A stretch of DNA of 64,000 bases from Cunninghamia lanceolata (Eukaryota; Streptophyta; Pinopsida; Cupressales; Cupressaceae). The notes under the pieces were generated by a model that worked only from the letters and a program-made list of their open reading frames with translations, ran no database searches and was not told where the DNA came from. Positions 11,772-22,480 of the stretch are shown piece after piece; position 1 is the first letter of the stretch; each line of letters starts with the position of its first letter. The stretch spans positions 33,730,501-33,794,500 of the forward strand of contig BSBN01000213.1 of the NCBI GenBank assembly GCA_027924645.1, in the 5' to 3' direction. A program made the position numbers and the translations under genes.

Positions 11772-13080
11772 TGTTGGTTTTTTCCCAGACTGGATGCTTA
11801 TTCCCAGATTTCCCTACAAGGTAGCCATCAGTGATCAACAGGATCTCTGGGCCAGGGGCCAACAGTGTAGGAGATAGACTCTATATTTTATCTCCTCTTC
11901 TTCTTCAGGCTCTGCAAGACCTAGGGGGTATTCCCTACTCAACATCCATGAGGATATGCATGCAAGGCTGGGATGCTGACAGAAAGCAGATAAGTCCTCC
12001 TGTAAGTAGACCAAAACTGAAAGATTAGAGCAAAGGGGCTAGCTTTGGGCCTATTTGCAGTTGTAGACAGAGGACTGAGGTTCCTAAAACTAACTCTAAT
12101 GTCCTAATGGTTGTTTTAGATTTTGATTTGGATTTTAAGTTTGGATGCAAAGCTGGACATGGTTGTAATACAAACACTAAGCAAGATTGGTACCTATCCA
12201 GGGCCTGGAGTCAGTAGACATACACCTGTGAATGATCAGCATGAACAGCTAAAACTGGATTTCAAGGGGATATATGTGATATCTGCCTTACAGATATCTC
12301 CCAATATAGAGTGTTAAGTTATCTCTACTTATGGCATCCCTACTGCAGTATACCCTTCCCAATGTTCAACCTGAAAACAGTTTAATCTACCCCTTGAGCA
12401 GAAGTTAAAAGATCAGACATTCAACATAGGAATTCTATGCTCTAGAATCTAAACATTACCCAAATATCCAGATTCAGAAGAAGAATACATGCAATACTGG
12501 AGACAGAATTAACAAAACACATGCTAAGGTAGCATTTCTCATATAAGATTAATCATGAAATCAGTGGGTTCATGCCAAAAACATACAACAAGAGATACAT
12601 AAACTCACAGGTTAAGCTGTATAGAGCAACCAGATCAGCTTGTTATGAATTACAGAGCCAAAAATCTTCAACTTTCAACAACCACAAATGAATAACCCTT
12701 CCTGCTTATAACAGCCAGGTAGTGTACCATAGCAATTAATTACATGGTTGACCAAAAATCCTGCCAGATACACAGTATCAGCAAAATGGCGCTCAACGCA
12801 TTACCAGATTGGCGCCCAAACATGAATGCAGCAGGTAGGGGAGGAGACAGGAAGAAATCTCGAGCCTTGCGCCACTGTCCGCTGATGTACACCTTCAATC
12901 GGGTACCAGATCTGCCCATACCTCTGCAACCTTCGCCATTAATGGCGCACCAACCCGCGGCCTTGGGAAAAACATCTAACAGTCGATCGCAACCATTTCC
13001 CGCCGAGATTCATCATCATGATATTTCGAATATGCAGGATATCAATTATCCCACATGCACCCCGCAGCAACCTCATTAAC

Positions 13081-13091
13081 ACTTTATATAC
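13081..13091 (-). promoter_or_regulatory. TATA box of element A LTR, left copy
   Basis: The minus-strand sequence GTATATAAAGT is the best TATA match in the LTR, placed immediately downstream of the repeat-rich U3. The same element is at 27718-27728 in the right LTR. The start of transcription is inferred to lie about 30 bp further left. Confidence 0.6.
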
Positions 13092-13139
13092 TAGGTCATG
13101 AGCATATATGATGTCGGTGCTTTTGCTCCTGACGACACT

Positions 13140-14400
13140 AGTATAAGACTTCATCATCATCATCCTCCAGCAGCATGATATCCTGTCGCTTGAAATATCA
13201 CCCTGACGTTAGCATCATATCGCAATATCACCTGCATGATATTCGCCTTCATCCGCACAACTTGATCCATCGGAGGAACATCCTCCTGCTGAGCCTATAC
13301 CAAAAGTCTGGCCGATGAACATCCTGATGACGTCATCATCATATCTGCCTACTGCGCACCTCCTCATATCCGGATGACGTCATCATCATATTTGCAAATA
13401 TCGGGGGATCTCCACAAGATGATCAGTGTTAGAAATATGACCCCCCCCGGACCTTGATGACGTCATCATCATATCAACATCAGGATGATATTTGGAAGAC
13501 AACCGGATATTTGGAAATATCATCCTGATGCACAAATATCATGTTGCACTGTAGCTCCACTATAAGATCGGGGCGATAGATGAATATGATGATGCTTGAA
13601 AAGATCACCCCCCACTAGATAATGCACGAAGCCTGCAGGCGGATATCTCCTTGATATCAGCATCATCATGACGCTGGAACAAACATACATCCGGGTGATA
13701 TTCAAAAATGAAAATATCACCCCCTCCTTCGGAAATATCATGATGCAGATAGGCAGAGAAATAGATATCACCCTGACATAAGAATGACGTCAGCATCATC
13801 AGGATGATAAAACAACGAACATGAAGTGATACAACATCATCAGGATGATATTGACTAAGATCATCCTGACGTTCAAAATATGATGACCCCAGTGAATATC
13901 GGGTCACACTTAGAACTCTTCAACAACATCATCAGGATGATCATAACCAAGATCACCCGATGATAAAGATATCACCCCGGCGAAATATCATGAAGGTAGA
14001 AAATATGATGACCCCCGCAAGCAACACGGTGATAACTGGAAACATGATCATGATGATGACGACCCTTAAGAAAAAACAAGTCAAGTCGAACAACTTAGAG
14101 AATAACCCCTTCAGAAGATCGGGGTAACATCATCATCATAAAAGGGCAAGGTGATAATTGGAAGATCACCGGATACTTGAAAAATCACCCCCGCAAGCAA
14201 ATCAGGGCGCACTGTAGCTCGTCAGCAGGATCAGGATGATATCCAGACATCACCCGATATTGAAATATGATGATCCTGATGAAAAACAAGTCGACAGAGA
14301 ACATGATGATGCTGACCACCATCGAAGAAAAGATGATGATGATGACCTCCTCCTCAGGAAAATATGATGCTGCAGCTGAAAAATGCTGAGGAGGTCCAAC
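13140..14400. promoter_or_regulatory. U3 array of ATATC / GATGA / TGACGTCA words, left A LTR
   Basis: Perfect TGACGTCA octamers lie at 13328-13335, 13375-13382, 13458-13465 and 13785-13792, three of them in the longer context GATGACGTCATCATCATAT. Between them are dozens of AAATATCA, TCAGGATGAT and ATCACCC words in both orientations. The position just upstream of the TATA box suggests an enhancer; factor binding is inference. Confidence 0.6.
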
Positions 14401-14482
14401 ACTTAGAACATTTTTTGGATACTTAGGGAAAGTGCCTGCATGAAAATTGCTCAAAAACTGCCAGTCAATTCAGGCACTAACA

Positions 14483-14618
14483 CTGGCTCTGTCTGGGGAC
14501 GTGCAGGTGCAAGACTGCAGCGAGAACCCCTGATCTCTGGGATACAGACCAGTCCCTTATCCATTGGGCACAGAGTCAAATACTGCACCGACCTGCATCA
14601 CCAAACACACTTGATGGC
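14483..14618 (-). other. Element A spacer between gag stop and 3' LTR
   Basis: This is a 136-bp noncoding spacer. A polypurine tract is expected directly beside 14482, but the minus-strand sequence there (CCCCAGACAGAGCCAG) is only moderately purine-rich. No other feature is visible. Confidence 0.5.
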
Positions 14619-16462
14619 CTAAGGCCACCAAGAAAAGAAAAACATGTATCTCCCTTTGTCAAATATCTTGTTTTCATCTGCATGCACTGGGTCAAGCTTG
14701 GAGATACTACAAAGATCCACCCACAAACAAATCTTGTCATCTGCAAATTCAACCCTCTGATTTGGCTTGTCATCATCACCCTTGTGCAGATAACCCTCAG
14801 CATCATGTGACATGTGGGTGAAGAATGTATCAGGCAATGCATACTTATACTTATCATCTATATCATCATCATGCATTGCAACATGATCTCCTAGCTGGAC
14901 TGAAAATAGGAAACACTCAAAGTCCACCACACAGCTAGGAAGATCAGGGCTCATTGTATTATATGCTGGCACATCAAAAGAAAAGCTTTCAAAATCACAA
15001 TTGTGCACATCATGTACACAACAATCAGCAGCACCAGGCTGGAAAAGATCAGGCTCTGGCATCTCTCTCAAATCAGGCACATTTTCACAGTCACTTACCT
15101 GATGTATGTTGTTTCCTCTTTCATCAGGATGAGAAACAGAATCCAAGCCAAAAATAGTGTCTAGATCCTCACCATACTCAGACAGATCCTCATCACCATA
15201 TGTGTCATAAATGGGTGACCCAGGTGCATCAGTTTCATCATAGTATGCCATTTGTTCATGGGCAGCAGAGCACACCTCTTCATCACCAATGGATTCACTC
15301 TGTGGAGGAGTATCAGCCTGTGTGTCATAAGTGAAACAACCCTCAAATGAAAAACAATCATGCTCTGAACTAGCACTTATTTCAATTTCTGACTGCTCTT
15401 CATGATCTCCATGTGTTTGAAAGGTAGGCAATGGGTCACACATAGGACTGCTTCTCTGTTTGCTTATATCTTCTCTGTCTTGAGTACAATACTCACAATT
15501 GTCTCCACAGGTCCATTCCAAAAATTGCTCATTGCTGTCCACAACCTCGTTATTGTTTTCATGGTCAGCTGCCTCATCATTGCAATGGGAATCCTCATTA
15601 GTCCTTTCACTAGCATCCTCAACTGGTGAACAATCCAGTTGAGCAGTATTGTTAGCATTATGTTCAAACACAGCAGTCTCAACCTCTATGCTTTTATTTT
15701 CATTTTTATCTGCACATGATGCCATAATCATTTGGTCATTTGCAGCTTCATAACCATTTCTCACACCAAGGCCTGGGGACAGGGGTTTCAGCAGGTACAC
15801 ATTTCTGATTTTTTCTATCTTTTCTATGAACCTGTATGCCATCTGCATACTTGTCACCTTGAAATCCCTCAGTATTGCACTAAAGCCCTCCTCAAAAGCT
15901 TCAAAGAATATGCCAACACAGGCTGAAATATCAGGTCTGAAGACTTCTGGGATTTGTGAAAGGGCTATTGCAAACCTATGACTGAAATCAACACATGGCT
16001 CTTCATCTTGTTTTCTGATTCTCATCAATTCTGCAACAAGATCAGCCGGTTCTTTTGCAAATTCTTCCTTGAAACAGTCAGCAAGCTCATCCCAACAGGC
16101 AAAGGATTTCTTTGGAAAGCTCAAATACCAGTCTTTTGCTTTTGCATCAAAGGACCTAACAAAAAACCTCATCCACATATCCTCATCTCTGAATGAATAT
16201 TTTCCCATAAAACTATGAAAATTTTGGATATGTGCATTCCCATCACATACATTGTGACCACTAAATCTAGGCATCTGACAGTATACCCTAGCAGGCATAG
16301 TTTCTACTTTATAATCCACCCATGACAAATCCAGTTGGTCATACAAAGGATCAAAAGGGCTGACAGGAGGTTTAGCTTTCTGACAGGCAGACACAACAGG
16401 GTTACTGCTTTTTAACTGGGCCTGCTCAGCCTCTAAGAATATCAACCTATTTCTTATCTCTT
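14619..16462 (-). CDS. gag: Element A Gag-like protein, C-terminal 614 codons (gene split by element B)
   Basis: The frame is open from the B junction at 16462 to the stop at 14619. A Retrotrans_gag-like core lies at about 16190-15840 (minus). It has the alternating aromatic and charged pattern FVRSFDAKAKDWYLSFP, then WDELADCFKEEF and a helix-rich stretch, which is how capsid-forming Gag proteins of plant Ty3/gypsy elements look. The C-terminal 400 residues are acidic and low-complexity, with a lone cysteine cluster CGDNCEYC (about 15485-15510) instead of a CCHC knuckle. The original start is the ATG at 26082-26080. Removing B and one CTCTT copy joins 79 nt to these 1844 nt, giving 1923 nt, a whole number of codons with no stop at the junction. 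Residues read rightward of 16463 belong to the B LTR, not to Gag. Confidence 0.85.
16458..16462. repeat. Target-site duplication of element B, left copy (CTCTT)
   Basis: CTCTT directly precedes the B 5' LTR and recurs exactly at 25999-26003 directly after the B 3' LTR. Confidence 0.9.
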
Positions 16463-16587
16463 TGTAGACACCCAAATTTGTCCCAAATTTGTCCATGTCT
16501 AGCAACAGCTTGATAAAAACATCACTTAGACATCATGTAGCATTTTGTCCTAAATCCCACTCTTAATCCCACTAATCCATTAGCCAA

Positions 16588-16816
16588 ATAATTAAATAAA
16601 TTTTATTTATTTAATTAATTTCCACATCATATCCCAATTAATTCAAATATTTTATTTGAATTAAGTTCCCCACTATCCAATTAATTAAATAAATTTTATT
16701 TATTTAATTAATATCCAACTCATATCCCAACTAATTCAAATATTTTATTTGAATTAAGTTCTCATTATAAGCCGACTTTCCAATTAATTAAATAAATTTT
16801 ATTTATTTAATTAATT
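16588..16816. repeat. Five AT-rich palindromes in B U3, 5' LTR
   Basis: Three copies of a hairpin-forming unit (TTAAATAAATTTTATTTATTTAA core) lie at about 16590-16620, 16679-16712 and 16783-16816. They alternate with two copies of AATTCAAATATTTTATTTGAATT at 16640-16662 and 16733-16755. The same array is in the 3' LTR 8612 bp to the right. The units are near-perfect inverted repeats. Confidence 0.8.
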
Positions 16817-17063
16817 TATCTTATCATTAAGCCGACATGTGTGCCTCTTTCATTTAAAAAAGATAAGTGGTACTACAGCTTTTTATTTAATATCTTTTAT
16901 ATGTAGTACTTTTTATGTACACAAGTACACATGAGCCCTATCCTCCTTGACACTTGTCAAATGACTACAACTCCCTTGAAGAGTGGGAATACCAAATCAA
17001 TCCTAGCCATCCACATCAATCAATTAGCTTTTTAATCTCAACCATCCATTGAACCAAGCCTTT

Positions 17064-17072
17064 TCTATAAAT
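17064..17072 (+). promoter_or_regulatory. TATA box of element B 5' LTR
   Basis: TCTATAAAT is the only good TATA match in the right part of the U3. Its copy is at 25676-25684 in the 3' LTR. The transcript would start roughly at 17095-17105, so the two LTRs diverge inside R/U5. Confidence 0.6.
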
Positions 17073-17474
17073 CAAACCCCTCACAAGCCATTAGCATGCA
17101 TGGAGCTTCAAGTAACATTATTCTGCCAAATTATCATTAGCATGCATGGAGCTTCAAGTAACATTATGCTGTTGAAATATCATTAGAGCCTTTGCATCCT
17201 TCAACTATCATCCTCATGTCATCTTCATCTTAACGTTATGCTGCAGAAATGAGCACCCAACATTCTTCCAACAATAATCCTTCAAAATCTTGCATGCTCA
17301 TGCGAGGTGGAGAAGAGCAATGGAGATAAATCAAGCATAGCGTGGAGATCAGTTTGCATTTACATTTGTTATTTTAATTTTCATGTTGTCTTGTGCTTCA
17401 TTGTGCATTGCTAGGGTTTTTATCATTGCTGATTATACATTTACCCTAATTTGCAATTTTACCCTAACTACATT

Positions 17475-17492
17475 TGGCACGCCCGGTGGGAC
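17475..17492 (+). promoter_or_regulatory. Primer binding site of element B
   Basis: TGGCACGCCCGGTGGGAC begins 2 bp after the LTR end, in the position and with the TGG start of a tRNA-complementary PBS. I do not assign the tRNA. Confidence 0.75.
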
Positions 17493-19074
17493 TCACTTCG
17501 CTTGATCTTTTTTGCAGGTTTTTATAGTAAAAATTTGCATTCATATAACCCCCATTGTTGAGTTTTGCAGGTTTAATTAACTTTTTGTTGCAGATCTGCT
17601 ACTTTTTGGACAAAACCCTAGGTTTTAAAGATTTCATCATATCTTCCAAACGGCTGCAAATTTCTCTACAAGATTTTAGCTGAAGTTTGTCCATTATATA
17701 AGGAAGCTACAGTAGAAAAATTTCGGGTTTATCGCAATTTTTGCGGGATTTATCACGTTTTTATGTTTTTTCATAAAATCGCAATTCTGGGCGCAAATCA
17801 GCGAATTTTTCAGAACTTTTTACATTTCTGGAAATCTCTTGAAATTCTAATAGGGGTCTCTATTTTGTAGATTTAATTTAGAGGTCGTTTATATTGCGAA
17901 AACATCAGATCTTTGCCGACTGTACCATTTTCATAAATCTGCATTTCTGGGCGCAAATCAGGGAATTTTTCTGATTTCTTTACATTTTCGGAAAGCTCTT
18001 TAAAAATTAATTGGGGTCTCTTCTTTGATTTTTTAATTTTCGAACAAAAAATCTATCGAAATAATCAAATCTAATTCGGCTATGCATCTAAAATTATAAT
18101 TTTCCTTGCCTGATGAGCCTATTTTTTATGCCTGCATTATAATATCATTTTTTTTATGTTGTAGGTGATCATAAGGAGCTGGAGCAACATTGACATCAAC
18201 ATCTACAGCAATTTGGATAGCGAATCAACCAGGTGCAATCATTTCATTTCTCATCTTCTAATCATTGTTTGCAAACATATTTAGATTTTGGGCATAAAAT
18301 GAACAATTGTTTGCTATCATACCATTGAAATTGGGCTAAAACGAACCATTGTCTTTCATCACATTTGGATTTGGGCTTTAAAACAAACAAGTGCTTGCAT
18401 TGTCTTCCACACATTGAATGTCTAAGGTTAATGAACCCCATGCGAGTGTGACCAAGTAAATGTGTATGCTCTCTCCTCGCGTCCCAACACGAACTTGGAG
18501 ATCAAAAACATTTACTTGTGTTGCTTTTGTTTAGCCTTAGAGAGGCCTGCCTTGGTATCCACCCCAAGGGAACGACCTCAAGCGGTACTTTCATCCGGTC
18601 CGCTATAAAAATCAGAGGATAAGGTGAAAGCCAAGTCTAACCGGTATTAGCGCTCACCATACAGTGCTAACTCGAAAGGAGGTGTACCTTTGTGTATATT
18701 AAAACTCCTAGTAGGGTTAGTTAAAGTCTTAAGTGGCTTGCTGGATGCTCGTGGGGTGCCGGTCCCCCGGATTTTCACTAGAACCTCCTTGTGATAGTGG
18801 CCTTGCCTTAACTAGGACTTGTTGAAGTGTCTTCACGTGCTTGCTTAACCATCATCACATTCTTTCAAACTAACAACTTGCTTATGTGTCTTGCGTGAGT
18901 GATTTATGTGTGTATATGCATAATCATTTGTTTGAATATTGCCACATCAAGCTATAAACACCAAACACATAAACAAATCAATCTAAACACATCATCCAAA
19001 CAAGCCACATCATTATCCAAATCCCTAAACAAGCACTTGCTAAAAGGACTTAAGGCAAACACTTGGGTGTCAAC
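17493..19074 (+). other. Element B leader, about 1.6 kb
   Basis: No coding frame is supported before the ATG at 19075. The first part contains two copies of a unit with 'tctgggcgcaaatcag' (17786 and 17946) about 160 bp apart. The second part (18415-18900) is GC-richer and looks structured, for example 'ggggtgccggtcccccgg' around 18754. It may hold packaging or translation signals of the genomic RNA. Confidence 0.5.
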
Positions 19075-22044
19075 ATGTCTACACTAGAAGATCCAACAAT
19101 CAGATTCCAAAGATTCCTTCAAAATCTTTATCAAGGATCACAACCCCTAAACCAAGATGCCATTGAAATATTACAATTCTTCATCCAAAGAGCTCAACCC
19201 CACGTAAACCAATCACCTCATCTGCAAAACCTCGTAACCCAAGTTCAACACCTTTTAGCCACTAGTCAAGCTCAACAAGTACAACAATCCTTAGTCATTC
19301 CATACCAACCTAATCCACCTCATAGCCACATGTCATATCCATCCACCTCCTATCAACTTAATCCACCTATCCACCAAGTCAATATCACATCAACATATGA
19401 ACATCCACCTCAAGCTTATCCAATCCCTCATGCTGACATTCTGATGTACTACCAAGCCCATCCAAAAAGTAATCAAGTGATATCACAAGAACAACATGCA
19501 AGTCCCAATGGTCCTTTGTACATAAATCAAGCAAGTCCAAGTACACATTTTCAACAAGACCACCAAGCACCATTGATAGACCTAAGTCCACCTTTCCAAC
19601 AAGAATCATATCCAAATCCCAATGGCCCCTTGTACATAGATCAAATGAGTCCAAGTTATCCTATGCAAGATCTAATTACTTTTGACAAGGGAGATACCAA
19701 TCTAGAGTGGCCTTCACCATCCAATCTGATGCCAACACATGAGCCAACTAAGCCTATCCCAACAACACCATGTGATCCCATTCCTAGTCCATTGATCCCT
19801 TTACCTTCCAAACCACCAAGCCCTTCATTACCTTCCTCACCATGTCATTCTAATCATTCACCAAAGGATGCAGCTGAGAGAGTTTTACAAAGAATGCTTG
19901 AAGCAAAACTCATTGAACTTCCTGAAGTCAAACCATGTGAAGAAAGTCCATATGATGAACATGATTATTGTGCATACCATAGGACCAAAAGCCATAATAC
20001 AAATCAATGCCCAATATTTGTCCCAATTGTTTACAAGGTGTACCTACCTATAATGGGAAAACATGCCACATCATCCCAATCCTATGTATCACCCCCCTTT
20101 TATCCTAATCCACCCAATCCAATTAGCCCTCAGCCTAATCCTAGTCCTACGCTTACAACATCATCCTCTATTATTGCTCATCCATTATATTGCCCATCTA
20201 CACATACCCTTGCGAAGGATGTGATCCATTGGCTACTAGCTAGGAATAAACTATCTCCATGTCAAACACCCATTCATGAGCCTACCAAAGAACTTCCAAA
20301 GGTCATGTCCAATCCTATAATCCCATCATGTGGTCAACCTATCCTTGAGCCTATACAAGAGACCTCAATTAACGTTCTTAGCCCTTCAAGCCCATCATCT
20401 GACCTACAAGCCATTAAGCCTATTCAAAAGTCTCTTATCATGAATCTAAATCAAGAGTCATCCAATTCTATTCAAGCAACCCAAGAGGTATGTCAAAGGT
20501 TTAATCCTAAGCATGTGGAAACATTAAGCCCTAGTCCAACTCACGATCAAATTACTTTCATGCAACCTATCCATAACATTTACCTTCTTTATGATCAAGA
20601 TAATACCTATGAAGAAGCTATCCATGAGCACCTTGATCCTATCCATAAACTTATATCCATCCATGAGCGAGATATCAAAATTGCTCCTAGTCATATGCCA
20701 TCTAGCCCTATCCATAATGAGCAAACATCCACTTGTCATGATGAGACACTTGTCCCCCAAGTAAGCATAAAAGATCAAATAAATAACTTGGATCTTAGGG
20801 AACACAATGCTAATCAAGATCCTAATGATCCTCCTTCCATATCCACCATCGATTCCACTTCAAGTCCACCATCATGTCCACTTGGTCTTACCACCCTCAT
20901 CTATGAGTGTTCTTCCTTAGGACAACAACGACCTTTATCCACTTCACCTTCTTCATCCAATAATGAGCTCAAGTCTAATGTTCACAGCACACCTAGTCCC
21001 ATTGTCCATCGCATCCTTCAAAACATGAACTACCAAGGCAAAGGTCTAGGCCTTTATGAACAAGGTATTTTGGAGCCAAACCATGTCAAAGTTCCTCCAT
21101 GCTCATATGATCTTGGATACACACCCCAAGGTAAACAAGGCCAAGATGTTGGTAATCCTTTCATGCATCCTAAACCTACCACTTTCCATCACACCCCCCA
21201 TCATATACCCAAAACATATGTAGCCATTCCATCTCCATCATCCTATAAATGTCAAAAGCATGTGACCATACACCTTCCGCCATCCACTTTACCTCCACTT
21301 TTATCAACTCCAAATATCCCTCCATCCACCTTACCACCATTGCTTCCAACACCTAACATACATATCATTCATAAGTATCCTTACATCCCTAATCATGGCC
21401 AACAAAAGCACACATCATTTAAGCATAAAGCTTTCAATCATTCCATCCACTCCACCCACCCCATGGGATACAAAAGAAAAAATTTTGATGCCTTTATCTA
21501 TAAAGCCAAAAATCCAACTAAAACTCCTAAGGACCCTCATGCCTTAGGGAATCAATGTGAAAAGCCTCTAAATCATCCATATTCTAAGCAAAGTACATTC
21601 ACAAAGCTATCCAAGCCCATACATCCAAAAGCAAAGCCTAAAAGCAAAATGGTTTGGGTTCCTAAACAAATAGCTAGAAAGTCAAATGAGGCATCCTCAT
21701 CCACATCTCAAGAATCCCAACCACCTATCTCCATCCAAGAGCCTATTTCCATCCAAAACTTCCATTCCCTTCAAAAATCCCACAAGCAAAACAAAAGCAC
21801 TAAACATACTAAATCTATGTGGGTTCCTAAATCATTTCATCAACCATTTCTTAAGCAAACATCTCCATTGCTTCCTACACCACCATCCCATCAAAAGCTT
21901 CAATGTTTATCACGGTGTGTGCAGCTGTTGGTCATGATTCCCTTCCATTCCAAAACATTCACACATGCCTACATCTCCCCATCTTCTATCCATTATCCTA
22001 CATATCTCCCCCATGCTAACCCTATGGTCCATGCTTTGGCATAA
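19075..22044 (+). CDS. Element B 989-residue Pro/Ser/His-rich Gag-like protein with zinc-knuckle-like and G-patch motifs
   Basis: The ATG at 19075 is chosen as the first ATG of the frame; the frame is open back to 19063 but without an ATG. The first 60 residues form a short hydrophobic/helical part (MSTLEDPTIRFQRFLQNLYQ). The rest is dominated by Pro, Ser, His and Gln. A zinc-knuckle-like CAYHRTKSHNTNQC spans residues 299-312. A G-patch (NYQGKGLGLYEQGI) lies at about residues 652-666. The C-terminus is Lys/His-rich with two VWVPK/MWVPK phrases. It shares the zinc-knuckle-like and G-patch motifs with element D, but in reverse order. An uninterrupted frame this long in an otherwise decayed region shows the element is young. 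Nucleic-acid binding is inferred; no enzyme domain is visible. Confidence 0.8.
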   Translation: MSTLEDPTIRFQRFLQNLYQGSQPLNQDAIEILQFFIQRAQPHVNQSPHLQNLVTQVQHLLATSQAQQVQQSLVIPYQPNPPHSHMSYPSTSYQLNPPIHQVNITSTYEHPPQAYPIPHADILMYYQAHPKSNQVISQEQHASPNGPLYINQASPSTHFQQDHQAPLIDLSPPFQQESYPNPNGPLYIDQMSPSYPMQDLITFDKGDTNLEWPSPSNLMPTHEPTKPIPTTPCDPIPSPLIPLPSKPPSPSLPSSPCHSNHSPKDAAERVLQRMLEAKLIELPEVKPCEESPYDEHDYCAYHRTKSHNTNQCPIFVPIVYKVYLPIMGKHATSSQSYVSPPFYPNPPNPISPQPNPSPTLTTSSSIIAHPLYCPSTHTLAKDVIHWLLARNKLSPCQTPIHEPTKELPKVMSNPIIPSCGQPILEPIQETSINVLSPSSPSSDLQAIKPIQKSLIMNLNQESSNSIQATQEVCQRFNPKHVETLSPSPTHDQITFMQPIHNIYLLYDQDNTYEEAIHEHLDPIHKLISIHERDIKIAPSHMPSSPIHNEQTSTCHDETLVPQVSIKDQINNLDLREHNANQDPNDPPSISTIDSTSSPPSCPLGLTTLIYECSSLGQQRPLSTSPSSSNNELKSNVHSTPSPIVHRILQNMNYQGKGLGLYEQGILEPNHVKVPPCSYDLGYTPQGKQGQDVGNPFMHPKPTTFHHTPHHIPKTYVAIPSPSSYKCQKHVTIHLPPSTLPPLLSTPNIPPSTLPPLLPTPNIHIIHKYPYIPNHGQQKHTSFKHKAFNHSIHSTHPMGYKRKNFDAFIYKAKNPTKTPKDPHALGNQCEKPLNHPYSKQSTFTKLSKPIHPKAKPKSKMVWVPKQIARKSNEASSSTSQESQPPISIQEPISIQNFHSLQKSHKQNKSTKHTKSMWVPKSFHQPFLKQTSPLLPTPPSHQKLQCLSRCVQLLVMIPFHSKTFTHAYISPSSIHYPTYLPHANPMVHALA

Positions 22045-22280
22045 ACTTTTCATCCATATTCATTCCATAAGCCTACATGAATCCACACCATAAGCCACTA
22101 GCCTACCCTTTCATATTCCACATCATCATCCACTATCTACCTAATCCATCTCCCATCCATGCAATCCCTTATCAACATCTATGAGCATAATGACATGGTC
22201 CATGCGAAGACATCATCAATCTCTAATGGGACACTATCACCTATCATAGCACTAGCCACTTGAGTCCCTCCTATCCATTA

Positions 22281-22480
22281 CCATGGTGAAAACCTGGCAA
22301 ACAGGCGCCATGTGTAATTGTCATGTCATCTCCTCTAAAAGCAAAAAAGAAAAAAAAAAAGAAAATCAAAAAAATCAAAATAGTAAAGAGAAATCCCTTC
22401 GTCCAATGGTGAAAACCTGGTAAACAGGCGCCTTGGATAAGTACCATGATGAAAACCTGGCAAACAGGCGTCATGTGTAG
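22281..22480 (+). repeat. Threefold repeat with core GAAAACCTGGCAAACAGGCG
   Basis: Copies start near 22281, 22407 and 22446. Each has the form ATGRTGAAAACCTGG then YAAACAGGCG and ends in ATGTG or TTGG. The core can fold back on itself because CCTGG and CCTGTTT-complement parts are present. Function unknown. Confidence 0.65.

Larger units (their letters stand above)
11772..14482 (-). repeat. Element A 3' LTR (left copy)
   Basis: This matches 26408-29118 over its full length. In element orientation it starts TGTTAGTGCC (14482) and ends CCAACA (11772). The TATA-like TATATAAAG lies at 13081-13091. U3 (13092-14482) is packed with ATATC, GATGA and CATCATCATAT words plus four TGACGTCA palindromes. 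R-U5 is about 1.3 kb. Confidence 0.95.
16463..17472 (+). repeat. Element B 5' LTR, 1010 bp
   Basis: The first 782 bp (to 17244) match the 3' LTR with, by eye, a single substitution (T at the 'acaagtacac' site, C in the other copy). After 17244 the last 228 bp are different from the 142-bp tail of the 3' LTR apart from short shared phrases. TATA-like TCTATAAAT at 17064-17072. A repeated unit starting 'cattagcatgcatggagc' occurs twice around 17090-17170. Confidence 0.92.

Noticed and set aside
13140..14400. Repeat-rich A/E U3 regions as possible CRISPR arrays or satellites
   Set aside because: The repeated words are short, irregularly spaced and in both orientations, and they lie inside LTRs bounded by target duplications.
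12939..14454. Small open frames on both strands in the A LTR (also 26572-29090)
   Set aside because: They occur in both LTR copies, are low complexity (Met/Ile/His runs from GATGAT words) and lie in U3/R-U5 sequence.
16463..16505. N-terminal extension of the A Gag frame into the B LTR
   Set aside because: These codons are B LTR sequence that happens to stay open and begin at TTG. The genuine start is at 26082.
19063..19074. Start of the B ORF at 19063
   Set aside because: That codon is TTG; the first ATG in frame is 19075.
18899..19087. 62-residue frame before the B ORF
   Set aside because: Overlaps the B ORF start, low complexity, no support beyond being open.
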